Below are positions 37,850-51,385 of a DNA stretch of 64,000 nucleotides, one piece after another. The stretch is from Anisakis pegreffii. Lineage: Eukaryota; Nematoda; Chromadorea; Rhabditida; Anisakidae. The position numbers and the translations under genes are program-made. The notes under the pieces were generated by a model, which was given only the letters and a program-made list of their open reading frames with translations, was not told the origin of the DNA and did no database searches. Position 1 is the first letter of the stretch; each line of letters starts with the position of its first letter. The stretch is from positions 45,001 to 109,000 of the forward strand of contig JAPYMA010001482.1 of NCBI GenBank assembly GCA_035041965.1, in the 5' to 3' direction.

Positions 37850-40800
37850 TCATTGAATTAATGTGGGTATGTACATTGAAAACAATAATAACAACAGATC
37901 AAACTGAGAGGCTGAAGTTAATGATGAGAGATCGCTCTGAGAAGAACCGATTCGAATCGAGCATGGTTCACTTCGTGGACCTTCTCCACCCTCGTTGTAG
38001 CCAGATATCTAGAAATTCAATCGTAATAAAAGTAAAATCATCGTTTGCAAATCGCTGCTAATATAAAGTCACAAATGTAGATGCTATGATTCGTGGTTGT
38101 TTTGAAACAACTTTCTCTGGAAGATACTAAATTTGATAGCATACTGATTGTTATTAAAAAATCTTGTTGATTTGTTTAAAGTTATTGAAACATTCCGGTA
38201 AATTCAACAATACAACAAAAAAGTTTATTTTTCGTTGAAAAACACAAAAACATAAAAAGCGATTTTAGTTCGAATAAAGTTTGAAATTGATCACGTTTTA
38301 AAAAAAGATCGAAGTTTGGAATGGAACCAAATTTCAAGAATGATTAATTTATTCATGATGCAATTAATATATCCGGCTGATGTTTTTTTGCTTTTATCCT
38401 ATTTGTTATTCCGAACGAAATTTTTCGATGTAACTTTCTCTTATATTGGATACATATTGCACATTGTAATATTTTTTGCAAAAACTTAATCATTTCTTCT
38501 TATCTTTCCACAATATATGGAATAATGAATCCGAACAAAGTCTCCGGAAATGATAGTGAATGCTTTAAAAGAGCCCATATCGGCGCATGTTTTTTGCGCA
38601 TGTTTTGAAAGGGCCCATGTTGTTTTTCGACAAAAGTACAGATGCACGGTAAACCAACCTTGAACGTGTAGTAGTACATCAGTCTCAACTCATCAATTCT
38701 TGCAATTGGTTTCCGTCGAGTTTGAAGTGCTGATTCCGATATTTTCAACGTGATTGGCTTCGATGCAGTTTCAGAAACGTAAATTTGCACCTGCAACTGT
38801 TTGCGCTGTTACAATCCTTGTGTCAAAACTTGATAAGTTTATGAAGCCGTTCTCGCTGGCACTATTCACGTTAACAATGCATTTACTATAACAAAACCAC
38901 TGAGTGATCTACAATAGCAGTGAACACTAGCATTCTGTTCGAGAGAGTCAAATAACTGGTATTCAGCAAAAAAAAAACGTTTATGCCGTGTACATGAGAT
39001 GATCAAGCACATACACTAGAGTGACAAATTTTCATGTGGAAAAATGAAACTCTGAAAAGTGTATGTCCCAGCTCACTGAGAGCAACCCTGAGAACCTACG
39101 AAATTTTGCCGAAAATAAAATTCGTTTGACAGATGACTGCGCCAAATTTTTTCCTCTTGGGCGTCATAATGTGTTACGAACTCGCAACCAAAACTTCGCA
39201 TGTAAAAAAGTATTATCATATTCTTTTTGATTGCATTCTTGTTAATGAAAACATCGAGGTGTTTCAATGCTCGACTGAAATTTTATTTGATCTATCGTGA
39301 CGATATTTGATATCTGCAACAGTCTGTTCGATGATGCAATTATGAATCAATGAAAAACCCACGTAGTATCCGACATCAGAAGAGAGGTCTGAAGGGCTAA
39401 AACGAAGCGAAACGGCACTCCATTCCAGATACATTGAATAAGCACTTCCCTTAAAATATTGTGCTAATTGGAAGAATAAACCAACAAAATTTCACGGAAG
39501 AAGACGAAGGGCTGAGAGACTGTTGTTAAATATACCATCTTTTGAAGTCGCCAGTTCTTGATATGAGGCGCATGTTGAGGCGGTGAAGATTTAGTGACGA
39601 TTTCCACTGCATCACTCTGCTCTCCTTCATGTGCGTATTTGTCGAACGAAATCACAGAACATGAATATACGGTGGACGGTTGCAATCCACATATCATCCA
39701 CTGTGTGAAACCAAAAGCGATTGAATTATTGACGTGCGTATCTTTCGAATCATTCGAGATTGCTTTGCAACTGATCTAGAACAGATTCACTTGCGCGAGC
39801 TGTTTGTTTAAGGATTCTTTATTCATCATCAGCAAGGCGATATGCTCGTTTTGATGAAAACATATTCAAACTGAATATGAGCAGTATTTTTTTACACACC
39901 TTAATACCATACAAATTTTCGCATTCGGTACCACTCGTCCATTGCCAATGCAGAAGTGTGCAAGTTGAATTAATAACTTTCGACACTAGGTTTGTTGCTC
40001 TTCGAGAAGGAGCTAAAAGAATTGGGATTACGCGAATTCACAAATTTTATGACAGGCTGTTGTTGGATTAATGATGCAAATTTTATGATACCATTTTCTG
40101 AAGTCAAAAAAAGAAGTTATTTAATTCCGTGAAATTCTGAAGCATTCATTCAGCCATCCCTCGTTTCGCTGAAAAAAAAACAGGGAAAATCTGAGTTAAA
40201 AGTTATTTCAAAAATTCGCTCCACATTTGCTTACAGCGTGTGGATATATAAACGAATTTGTTTGACCTACCTTGTTGAGAAATATGCAAGACAGTTTCGG
40301 CGCTTGTTGGTCCTTTTCCAGCATCATTAACACCACGAATGGACAACTTAATTGCTTTGCAGTTGTATTTAGTATTGCTTAATCGAATCACATGAGCGCT
40401 TTCATATAAAATTGCCATCTCATGCAAGTCCTTCGTCTCATCATTCCACCACAGTTCATAATGAAAATTGGGCCCACCGTAATTGCTCTTTGAAAAAAAT
40501 TGTTTTAATAGTATTGAGCACATTTCATAATCTTGAAGATGTAGCACAACAGCTTCATCTCCGAGAAGAACCTGACAATAACTCCAAATTCATGCTTTGT
40601 CCCATTCACTCATCGAACTATTCATGAAACAGACTCAGTTTCTAAAATAATTATAAACAGAATTGATTTAAGCGAACAAGCAATAGACAGCAGTGAACAA
40701 CTACCTCATCAATAGGAGTCCACTGAATGAGCACATGTTCCGCATCTAATCTTCGCCATGTAACATTTTTAATGATCTCATTTGGTGGTGCTGGTAGAGT

Positions 40801-43800
40801 TTTGAACCATTCGGTACTTTTCGATATAGCACTCAATCCGTTTGTTGCAATTACCTTGACGCGAAACTGAACACGATCAATATTTAATGTTGCGTTCCTT
40901 TTTAACGATTCATTTCTCTAATGAATCCACATGAATACCTCAGAAACACCCTAGTAATAGAGCATTTCAAGTGATTTATTTGATAAATTTGAAAATTCTA
41001 CGTTTCGTTCCTTATGCCGAAAGTGTTGAATGAAATATCAACTGTAATTGTCAGTGACGAAAGAAAAGATAGAAGAACATCCAGGGATCTCTAAATGAAG
41101 TTCATCTAAGATTAGCGGCTAACCTGATAAGATTGAAATGATGTAAGACTTCTGATACTACGCGAATTGATCGGAGCATTAATATCTGTTTGTAATGTTC
41201 CGTTAGGCACAATCGCCCATTCTCTTGTTCCACTTCTGCGAAACTCAACAACATAGGTATCGATTGCCGAAAGCTGCAATGAATGCAAGTTTACATGGCA
41301 AACATCATCACGCTTTCACAGCGCAATAACTGTAAGCAATGCAGTTGTAAGCGAACTCGAATTGTCGCTGAACCTTGCAATAGTATTTAGGAATTGTCAA
41401 TGTACCCGATTGTGTTTCTGCTCACGTTGACGTATCGATGGTTGTGTCCATGATAGAGATGCACTCTCTGAAGATATATTTGATATTCTCAGATCGATCG
41501 GAGCTAATGGCACGTAACGATTGTCAATTTCGATGGCAGCACCGCCAAACAAAGACGTACAAGCAAACCGTCCATCACGATGAATGCCAAGTTCTGATGG
41601 CAACTAGAAGAAAGCGCTTGTCATTAAGCACTACTGATGAGCCATAAAAGCTTTTTCGATGAACGCATCTCCAACCATGTTCAAACAAATAGAGAACTTT
41701 CAATCAACTGGTGACATAATGAAAATATTCGGATTTTGGATGCCATTGCGTAAAAAAACCATCATCATTTTGCATGCATAACCACAGAATAACTCAGTGT
41801 AGTGAACTTGAAATCCGAATTGTTTCTGAACCTTTCAACATACCTCAAGTTCGAATTTGTGTTTAACTTTAGAACCAGAATGGCTTGTGTCTGACTCATA
41901 AGCTTCAGAAGCCTGAAATGGATGCGCTTATAGATGAACTGGTGACATGAAAAAATTCAGCGATTAAATACAATTGAAAACCTCCCACTCATATCCGTAA
42001 AATGAAAAGGACTATTGATCTATAAAATGTTGTGCTCTGAACAAACTAAGAATTCACCATTGAATGCATTGTGGTATATTGTGGTAAAGATCGGACGGGT
42101 CGATCATTGAGCGTCCATTCGAATAACGCCTCGGGACATTCATTTCGTGGCGCTTCACAAGCGATTTCAATCTCACACGAAATATTCACATCAATGCCTT
42201 GCCTTGCCCGAAATTCGCTTTGCGGTTTTACAATCACATTGGGATTATCTGAAAAATTATTCAGTCAGTTCAACTCGGCATCTTCTTTAATCCGCTGCAA
42301 ACAACAAGAAATACTGGCGAAATAACACCATGCGTCGAACATGAATTCACAGTGGTTATAAAGAAAAGAGAACACTACGAAAAACTCAGAAATAGATGAA
42401 ACAGAATGACAGAGCTTACCTATGACAAATAATCGAATGGTAAAACTGGCTTGACCATATTCGTTTGTAGCCGTGCAGATGAATTCACCATGATCACTTC
42501 TTTCAACTCGTTGAATAACGAGCGCATTCAGCTGGCTATTATCCACTCGTACTCTCCCATTTTCGGCTACGCGCTCTCCATTCTGACGTGACCATTGAAC
42601 GAATCCATTCGGTGATGCATGATAAATACATGGTATCATCTCAAATACTTCTCATTAATACCATTTGTAAAGCGTAACAAGTTCTGTATAGACAACGCAC
42701 TTTCTTTTCTTTTTCTATGAATATTTTGCTTTTAGTGTTTCGCCATATCTTTTTGGTGGTTTCTTGTTTAACAGCTTCCGGCAATGATTCTTATCGAAAT
42801 GTGTCACAATTTTAGAAAGTGATCTCCATATTTGGTGTTTACACGACCACCTCTCTCAATTGAAAGCCGTTTTTACCAGCGAACAAAAAAACAATGCTTA
42901 CAAGTTTAGCTCCAATAACTGCAAATATTCGTTTCGGCATGATATTGCTGTCGAATCGTGGCATAAAGTCGACAACGGTAAGTCGGGCTGAAGAGCTGGT
43001 TGAGCCAACCTCATTAACCGCTATACATTCGTAAATGCCACTATCTTCCCGTCGAATTCCTTTTATTGTCAACCTTCAATAAATATTTCATAACTTCTTT
43101 ACTCGAAAATACAATTCCAATGCTCTCCTTTTCATCAGTGATTAAACTGACGTTTTAGATTTTAAGAATACGATCAATATGGCATTAATGCCAAGTGAAA
43201 ATTTTCTGTAAACAATATTTCCTCACTAATGAGCATGAAACTATGTTAATTTTTCTGCATTTTTCATAGGTGACCTGATTGTTTTATACAGAACGTTTGG
43301 ACTGCAAATGAATGTCTTGTCCATTAGAAAAAGAGATGAAAATTTTCAAATAGTGTACTTGTAATCGTCGATGGTGAACCTTGACCTATCTTTTGAGCTC
43401 ATTAGAAGAGGTGAAATAGGAACTGCATCTCGAAACCACTCAATGTTTCCGTCGGATGCTGCTAAACGACAATCGAATATTGTTGTGGTATTGGATGCAG
43501 CAATCCGATCGGTCAACGGCCGCAAAATTTCTGGTCGAGCTTGAAAATGACAATATGAAAAATGCAACCACACTATTAATTAGCACCTAAACTGAACCAC
43601 CCGCAGACACTTTATAAATTGCACAAAACTTCATCGACGAACTACGCAAGACATGCAAACTAAGTACTTAGCATTCTTCTTGCAAAAATCTATGCAAAAC
43701 TTCTCAATTCACGCATGGAAGTAAAGGTAAATCGGGCTTTTGATAAGCGTCAGTAACCTTGGATGAGCAACGATACTTCAGCACTATCCATTCCATGCTC

Positions 43801-46690
43801 ATTTTCGGCAGTGCATTTATACGTGCCAGAATCTTCCGGCTCCAATGAATCGATTTTTAGCACACGACCGTAATTCACCAATTTAGCCTTTGTGGAAATT
43901 GGACGACCATCGACACGTGACCATTTGTAGCGAGGAGACGGCCTCAAAATGACACCTTTGGAAAAAAAATACTCTAGTTTGATAGATGAAATTTTTGTGT
44001 CAGAAACGGAAACATTCAGAATACTCCGATTTGTCAATACCTTGCGTACGCAAAACATTCCAGATAGGTTGTATGTTTAAGTTGAGGATGTTCGGGAAAC
44101 ACCTGAGGCTGCAGCTCATCGATTTTTGGCGCAAAAGTGCACTCACTAAGTCGAAGGGGTAGTTTCAACTTGAAAAATGGTCCATAATGACCACTTTGTG
44201 TTGATGACAATGCCAATGAGCATGCATAACTGAAATATTATAATTCTGAATAATAAGGAAGCGTGGTGTGAATGATCGCTTTTGCTCAAAATTGAAAGAA
44301 ATTTTTTCGCAAACCCCTTTTCGAGATAAGCCTTGCTAGGAGTCAATTTTGTTTGCAATCATTGTAAACAAATTTGCGCTACTGTTCAAAAGAGACCGTC
44401 ACTTCCTTTGTTGTATCATATGAGTGACACCAATAGACAGACTTTTAAGAGACCTTTATTGTGAAATCATCTGTTTTGGTTGCACACGATTTATTTCACT
44501 TACTTACTTACCATGTTGACATTATCGATTCTTCACGTGAAATTCAACTGCAATATAGAATTTACCTTGAAATTTTGAAGAAATAATAATGATCGTTTAA
44601 TGACAATACCTAGTAGCATCTTCTTTGAGGATGTACGAAAAATAGAGTGTGCCGTCATGAGATATGAAGATGCGATCCGTTTGCGAGACGAATCGTTCGG
44701 TGGATCCGTCGGTCATCCATGAGAACGATAACGATTCTGTTAATCAATGCAATTCGTTGTGTTTGATAGATGCGTGACGAAGATTTTGAAAATTATGAGA
44801 CTCAGAGAGGTAACTGATCAAAACAAAGGGTTGAACATACTTGGATAATGAAGTGGTGCCTGACATTCGATTCGTGCTCCTCTGCCAGGAGAGTTGAATG
44901 CAAATACATCCATCCTTAAAACGCTTTTATAACGAAACTCTAATATACTTTCGTTGAGTATATTATAAATACGGTGAAATTAATCACCGTACTATCAAAT
45001 TTGATATGTGAGCAAACCTTGAACTATGGAATGCAGAAATGAATGCCGGCCGTACAATGGCAGTGACGCTACGCACAACGCCCAATTCAGATTCAGCTGT
45101 ACAATGAAACTTTGCATAAGCACCTCGATCATTTTCATTCGCATTTTCGGTATTGATGAGCAGTGAACCACCTGACAGAAGAAACGACGAATTACCAGTA
45201 TCAAAATCAACCTGAAATAACGTGCTATCTATATTCATCAGTTCTACAACTGAGCCATACATGGCGATTTCGTCTGGTGGAGACAAAGAACTTATAGTTA
45301 GATGCAATAAATTTATCAATTGTGCAACTGAAGAGGTTTCCACTCCTAGAACTGAGCAGTACTCGAACACAAAATGACAACGAGTCCTGCTCAGTGCAGT
45401 TATCACAGAATGCAACGGCGCTTCAAACAAACAATGATTGAACAACCACTTGAAAATTGTAACAATAATTGATTGCAGAAGACATTAAACAACGCAATCT
45501 CTTTTCAAACCTCCTCAACTCCATTCTTGAACCATCGTACAATCGGAAATGGCTTTCCAATAGCTCTACATGGTAATATTAGATAAAGTTGATCCGATCT
45601 ATACGTATATAAATATTCCTTATTCGGTTGCTCAATCAAGCGTGGTATTCCTATAATATTATAGATCAAGCAACGTGATACGCAAACGCATCGAAAAGAT
45701 ATTAGCAAGCTGATGTCGTATGCAGTCAACCAACGATCATATAATTATCAATTCTGTCAGAAAACTGCTTACTGTCTGATCAGTAACACTGTTTTAGTGT
45801 TCAGATTGGCCAATCTGATAACTGTGATGACCGTTACATGAAGGTGCAGTTAGTGTCACACATGTTTTCTGGCTAATTCAAGCATTGACAATTTGACGAG
45901 ACATTATTTTCGAACTTGTATGTTTCACCACTTATGTGTGATGCTTTAAAAAACAAATAAAAATAGAGCAACAAACTGAACAATTCACACCTGATGGAAG
46001 CAACATTTGTTGATACTGTAGTAAACGCCTGAACTGAGGCCGCAATGAGCAAATAAAAGGATAGGTGGACGTCGATGAAGCCACAGATCTGAATTACTTA
46101 TGCATAAGTCGTAGAAATGCACATCTTGGGACCATATTTTTTAAAATGAACTTCTGAACTCACAATTTATAGTTTTGATTAGATGTTCTTTCGAAGACGA
46201 GGAAACGCGTTTCAACACTCTGCATACTCTTCCATACATCATAGCTTATGCCTGTTGATGGGGTCCATTCATTTGCAGCAATAAGCCAAGCAAGCTCATG
46301 AAGTCCGGCATCGAAATATCGCTGCGAATTGGATGACAGATAAAATATGATGCAAAACGATTCACTAACAGTTAAATAGAGGAGAAAAGAAGGGTTTTCG
46401 AAGCATTTCAACTCATTTTCATAAGGACAATATGCTGGAACGATTGAACTTACTTGCAACAATGCACGAACGTCAGTGATAAGATTTGCATAAATATTCT
46501 CATCAGTAGGAATACTGAGAAGTTGAGCCGAGTCGCCGATGCAAATTTTCTGGGCTGTTTCTGGATCAACCGCACGCGGATAAAACCTTATGCAATAATC
46601 ACTAGCAGCAATCCAATCCAGTGGACATGAGTTCACATCTTCAAGTTTTTCAGTGAACATTAGTTGCAAACTGCTTTTATGTGACGACAT
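37850..46690 (-). CDS. rig-6: Contactin-like adhesion protein: C-type lectin, Ig domains, FNIII domains, GPI-type tail
   Basis: Neuronal/glial cell-surface adhesion protein of the contactin family, in invertebrates with an N-terminal C-type lectin domain. Exons on the complement: 46690(?)-46454, 46321-46164, 46088-45991, 45650-45511, 45211-45018, 44914-44841, 44736-44610, 44229-44041, 43942-43758, 43539-43359, 43073-42902, 42639-42420, 42248-42058, 41912-41844, 41603-41406, 41273-41124, 40866-40705, 40571-40271, 40012-39900, 39775-39536, 39449-39363, 38796-38659, 38008-37850; phases agree throughout, about 1,260 residues. Lectin module runs from NSCPLDWIAASDYC to YPFIC. Ig domains show Cys and D-x-G-x-Y-x-C motifs (EDSGTYKCTAENEHG, EDSGIYECIAVNEVG, SDHGEFICTATNEYG). 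FNIII domains follow (SASLSWTQPS, VLIQWTPIDE, YSMYLEWSAV, GYNEGGEGPRSEP). The end, SASQFDLLLLLFSMYIPTLI, fits a GPI-attachment signal. No signal peptide is seen in the first exon, so a further 5' exon is expected. Confidence 0.92.
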
Positions 46691-48791
46691 ATTTTTTGTT
46701 ATTTATTGGGATGAACTCAAAGATTGTTCCTCATAAATACTATCAAATTTATAGTACTGTTAGACCAAAAGAACACATGTGTAATTGTATGTTTGTGGTT
46801 ATTATTTTGTCAGTTGCTAGAATTGCAGTGAAGACAGCATAGGTCAAATAAGGATAAACGTAATAACATCCGTCCTCTTAATGAGTGCTATTTGTGAAGA
46901 ATAATTGGATAAAGTGTGAAAGACGACTTATAGTTGTCAATAAGATGTTATAATAACTCCATCATACATCATTATATGCCATTCACACTAATGCATCAAT
47001 TACACGCTTCAAGCTTGATCATTCCTAACAATTAGCTACTTAGAAAAATTGCCTTAACGATCAAAATGATTGCCGTCGTAATTCTGAGCACTCTACTGAC
47101 AAGGAGTCACAACAAATTTTTATTGTTGGCTTTCCTAGAGAATACAATTTTTATTTCAGGACTGTCTGTGGCTAAATAATGATTTGATTTCTAAACGCTC
47201 AAAATGGAGTAAGTTGTTTCAGTATAGTGATCGCCATACCAATTTCAGCAGTCTTTCGAGAAGAGACTACATATTTCGTCACTCAAATTGTATTGCATTA
47301 CGATTATTCTCATTATCAGCTGTTTTGGAAATTATCACTTGAAAGTCCATTATATATGAGCGATTAGTAGCGATATCTCGGGATGATTGAAAAGTGGTTG
47401 TTGTGATTATGTGTAAATAATTCGAAAAGAATAATCTTGATCTGATTGTAAGCAATAAATTGCTATTCATTCATCTGTTTAGCACTTTCATCGGTCAACA
47501 TTCAATCAAATTGATGCATTCTCGAACATCAACGGATTAAGATAACCAACGATGATTGACACGATTAGAATTAGAACTATGCTTTAATGATCATCATCAG
47601 ACAAAGTTTTGCTTTTAACGATTCTTGCTCATTACAATTACTATGTTAATATCGCTATCCACTTATTTCATTTATATCTATCATTTTATTGACGAGATTA
47701 TTTTTGCTCCAGAATTATTCACATTAACAAACAAACTGAATTTACAAATTTCTAAAATAACATTTCATCAAAAACTTCTGCATTCATTAAGCCGAAGAAG
47801 ACCCTCAGAGCGTAGAACTTGACTATTTCGCTTTCTCATTTTTGGTATTGAATTGAAGAGTTTTGGTTCTTCTCACATACTTATTTCGTTTTCAAGTCTT
47901 TTTAATACTCAACACAAGTGATTGGATTTGTTCAAAGGATCGGAAATGAAATTATATTAATCAAACTGAATGAATGATCAAAATCATATAATTATCTACC
48001 ACTTATTTGAAGACGCTAATATCACCCGAAAAATGAACGCGATAATAATTCACATCTGGAATAGTGCTCTTTCAATCCGACTTGTATCTACTTGAGTGAT
48101 CAACATAAGCACTTGAGAGGATAACTTGATATGAACATTCGTATTCATGCTAATCGCTCACTAATCTATTCAAGCACACAGTTGTCCACCGGTGGTCGTC
48201 GATTTGGTTGAATATGTGGTTGTTGGGTTGAAAGTGGATAGCACAAACAGATGAATGGATCACTGAGTTCAAATAATATCATCCCAACAATCATCGCACT
48301 CCTCTTCACAATTTCATTACAAGTTGTGGTCTAACATACACACATACGCATTGTTTATTGTCCAATAAATTTGTTCAGCATTGTGCGCACTTTGTTTGTG
48401 GTTTATTAGTAACAGAACATGCGCACAACGGCTGCATTCATTGTTAATTACTCGATGACAATTAATGTGTGTTACAATCATATCGCACATATTCATTACC
48501 CGCAATATCACCTTTTTGAGGGCATATTTACTAGTGTACTATTTCATGTAATGAATGTTTTTTTTTGAATAAAATGTGCAACGAATGCAAAACGTGTTTT
48601 TCAAGGAATTTAAAAGTGGAGCAGTTTTCGTTTCTGAAAACGACCCACGAGAAAGTGATGCAGTAAGGACAGGAAGAAATCAAAAGTGAGTCAATAAAGA
48701 GAGAATGAGTCTTTAGACTCTAAATATTCACGATCAAGTCGGTTGTGCAGTTGAAAGCGATGTTTATGCTTGAAAATCTCTTTCGTTAAGC
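46691..48791. other. Region between contactin and the GPCR-like gene
   Basis: AT-rich. It should contain the missing signal-peptide exon and promoter of contactin. One candidate coding segment on the complement, 48330-48166 (acceptor TGTATGTTAG, contains DPFICLCYPLSTQQPHIQ, ends NCVLE and TAG), is described separately. Nothing else supportable. Confidence 0.4.
48166..48330 (-). other. Candidate terminal coding exon, gene unknown
   Basis: 54 codons open to TAG after a plausible 3' splice site. Contains MIVGMILFELSDPFICLCY followed by a proline/glutamine-rich part. No partner exon could be joined. It may be an alternative last exon of the upstream GPCR-like gene, part of another gene, or chance. 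Confidence 0.2.
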
Positions 48792-50690
48792 TTAGTGCCA
48801 CATACGACGGAAGTGACCCTCTGTTAACTTCGGATTAGTGTCGATCAACACTTCTTTATTTGAGGAAGAGATTTTGTTTATTTGACAAGATACTCCGTTA
48901 ACATCCATTAAGGTTGTCTGTTTCGATTCTTGCGCTAATACCAAATGGCTCAACATTTTAAAATGGTACGTTTTGGAGTCGGGATTGTTTTCGGACAAGG
49001 AACCGATACACACAAGTATAAAGTGAACAGTGCACGTAAATGTCTTTGCAAGAAGTTGATTTACGTTGACAACCATATTGTGGTGCATGCATCACCTCAC
49101 TGCTTACAATTTATCGTTTGCATTTTTCAGTCAGCACTATACTCATCTTGTATGGTACTGTTGGCTTGACATTAACGCTGAAGCTATGCAAATAAAGATT
49201 TGACTGAACACTTTTTCCAGTTAGCGATTTTCGATTCGCAGAAGAATAAATGAATGTAAAAGAATACATTGAATAAGCTGAAGAACTTACCAATGATCGC
49301 GATCAGTGATGCGAATAGTTGAAAAATGGTAACCATCAAATGAATGCGAAAAATTCGTGCGGTGACGAGCATTACAAATGTCACATTTGAAAAACCGATA
49401 CTTCCATAACAACTCCTGAAGTTACGACTCATTTTGCAGTACTGAATTTTGCTGAGCAGCATATTCGTCAAGGTAGAAACAATCAACTAAGCGCTTCAAA
49501 GAAATAAAGTTGTTTTCTATGAATATGAAAGAAAACGTTTGGTTGATTTATTCATAGGAAATGAGGTCTTGCATCGAACGAGTGAAACCATTACAGCAGC
49601 ACGGAAGTGATCAGGCCGAATCGTTCAAAGTGCAATTATTATTAAACGATGAAAATGAAAATATTCACCTGTTTCATTCACGATCTTTTACGGATTCGTG
49701 GAGAGGTTAGAGGAGAAAGAAAGCTAGAACTCAGATCAAGTGGGAAGAGGAAAAGACGTGTGGTTTTGTAAAGAGTTTAAGTCAGCAATAATCAATCTTT
49801 TAAATATACCTGAATATACACACGTCAAAAATTTTTCTGAAAGTGTTCACCACTGGATTAAGAAATAATGAATGGAACGCTGTTTGGAAGCAATAAACTA
49901 CTCACAATAGGCATCTGAATTACACGGCTATTGCGAAAACGACTCCAATTCAATAGTAATAAAAATGTATCGAACACTACGCTTGTACTGACTAATCCAT
50001 TGATGATTAAAAAGATAAACGATGTGGCAAAAACGATAGAAAAGCGGTGAACAGTGATGAAAACAGCTGACGTTTTGATATGAGCTGATGAGTGGAATGC
50101 GCAGTAGACAAAACAGGAGAAGTGTGTCACTCAGATCAATCACAGATGCTGTTAAAGGGAATGCATGAAGAAGCTCCATATGGTCTCAGGTTGCCATCAA
50201 CTGCTAATATATTGATGCTTGCTTGCATTAAGTCAGCACTATGATGGTGACACTTCTTAAATTTCAAGCGAACAAATCATCGCTGCACAAACAAACAAAA
50301 ATCTAATCTCATCTGCTATTAAAACATCAAATTGCTCCTTTCTCAACGATCATACCACTTCCAAGAACGTTTCGTTTTTGCTTCTTCTATATGTGTTTCT
50401 TCTTGAATAACACACTTTTCAGCTAATAGAATGATGCAGATTGTAAAACGAATAAAATACTGATCCATTTTATGGATTCGTGAAGAAAATAAAACTGACT
50501 GTAAATAAAAATAAATGCAAATGATTCGAACGCAGATTCCACAACTGGAAACGCCTCACTTCGACCAATTAATACAGCAAGCAGAATGGCTAAACGATTG
50601 GTTAGCATCGGAAATGTTTGAGTGCGATAAATTATGAGGTTATTGGTAGAACGAGCAGCAGCTGATCAACATCGTTGGCTGTCACGCCTA
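48792..50690 (-). CDS. Chemoreceptor-like 7TM protein, C-terminal half (SRA/SRAB-like, tentative)
   Basis: Probable serpentine receptor of the nematode chemosensory type, acting in the plasma membrane or cilia. Fixed exons on the complement: an exon ending 49906 (contains YCAFHSSAHIKT, a long hydrophobic segment with FATSFIFLIINGL, then LNWSRFRNSR), 49486-49291 (SKIQYCKMSRNFRS loop, then FVMLVTARIFRIHL and VTIFQLFASLIAII), 49043-48970 (IYVHCSLYTCVYRFLVRKQ) and 48917-48792 (polar tail ending EGHFRRMWH). Phases agree at all three junctions; the last intron is 52 bp. An upstream segment about 50690-50430 (YRTQTFPMLTNRLAILLAVL) would supply the second intracellular loop and TM4, but its borders are not fixed. 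Exons for TM1-3 were not found. Family assignment rests on the YC motif in loop 2 and the basic third loop only. Confidence 0.55.
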
Positions 50691-51275
50691 CAAAAGCGAG
50701 TCGAGCGGTATATTCATTGATATTGACATATTCATGTTGATACCATTTTCGAATCTCATTCAGTCGCATGACAAGCTTTCATTCACATATAGGCAGAAAA
50801 TTAAATGTGCAGCAGGGCAGATTTATCGACTGATGATAACGAAACGTTCATTTTTTCCAGAAATTCATGTGTCGTCGAATTTCAAGAAAATTCATACATA
50901 CTCTATGACCATTAGCTATTTGATTGGCGCTGGTTTGCAAGTGTGAGCTTAGGTAAGTAGCCTAATACATCGGAAAAATAATGAACAAACTCTTAGTAAA
51001 ATGCAAACATAATTATCATGTACATCCTCAAGATTCTGAGAGTAGCATTACTGAAGAATCGATCCGAAAATGTGTCAAAAAATGACAAGTGAGAAGTAGC
51101 CTGAAAAACGCTTACGATTATTTGAAGTCGTTTTATTTCAACTTACGTTTAGCAACAAATTGCGATTTGCAGAACAACTACATCATGTTTATGGATATTA
51201 TATGGTGTATTAAATAAATATATTACAAACTTTTTTACTATATTATTAGACCAATGGGTATTAATAGAAGCAAGT

Positions 51276-51358
51276 CGTATGCTAGCCACGGCGACTAGAT
51301 TGCAGGCTAACATGGATTAAAAGTGAGCCGGGGTAAGCTCGTTCTAATCCGACCGCTC
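51276..51358. other. GC-rich island with self-complementary segments
   Basis: In otherwise AT-rich DNA this block is clearly richer in G+C. It contains GCTAGCC and GGCTAAC (imperfect complement) and the hairpin-like GAGCCGGGGTAAGCTC. It lies just upstream of the small frame at 51386. It is not a recognisable tRNA: no complete cloverleaf can be folded by eye. Confidence 0.3.
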
Positions 51359-51385
51359 TAACTAAGAATTATAAACAAGAGCAGC

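Noticed and set aside
51276..51358. Possible tRNA or other structured RNA
   Set aside because: No full cloverleaf, no consensus T-loop and no A/B box pair at proper spacing on either strand.
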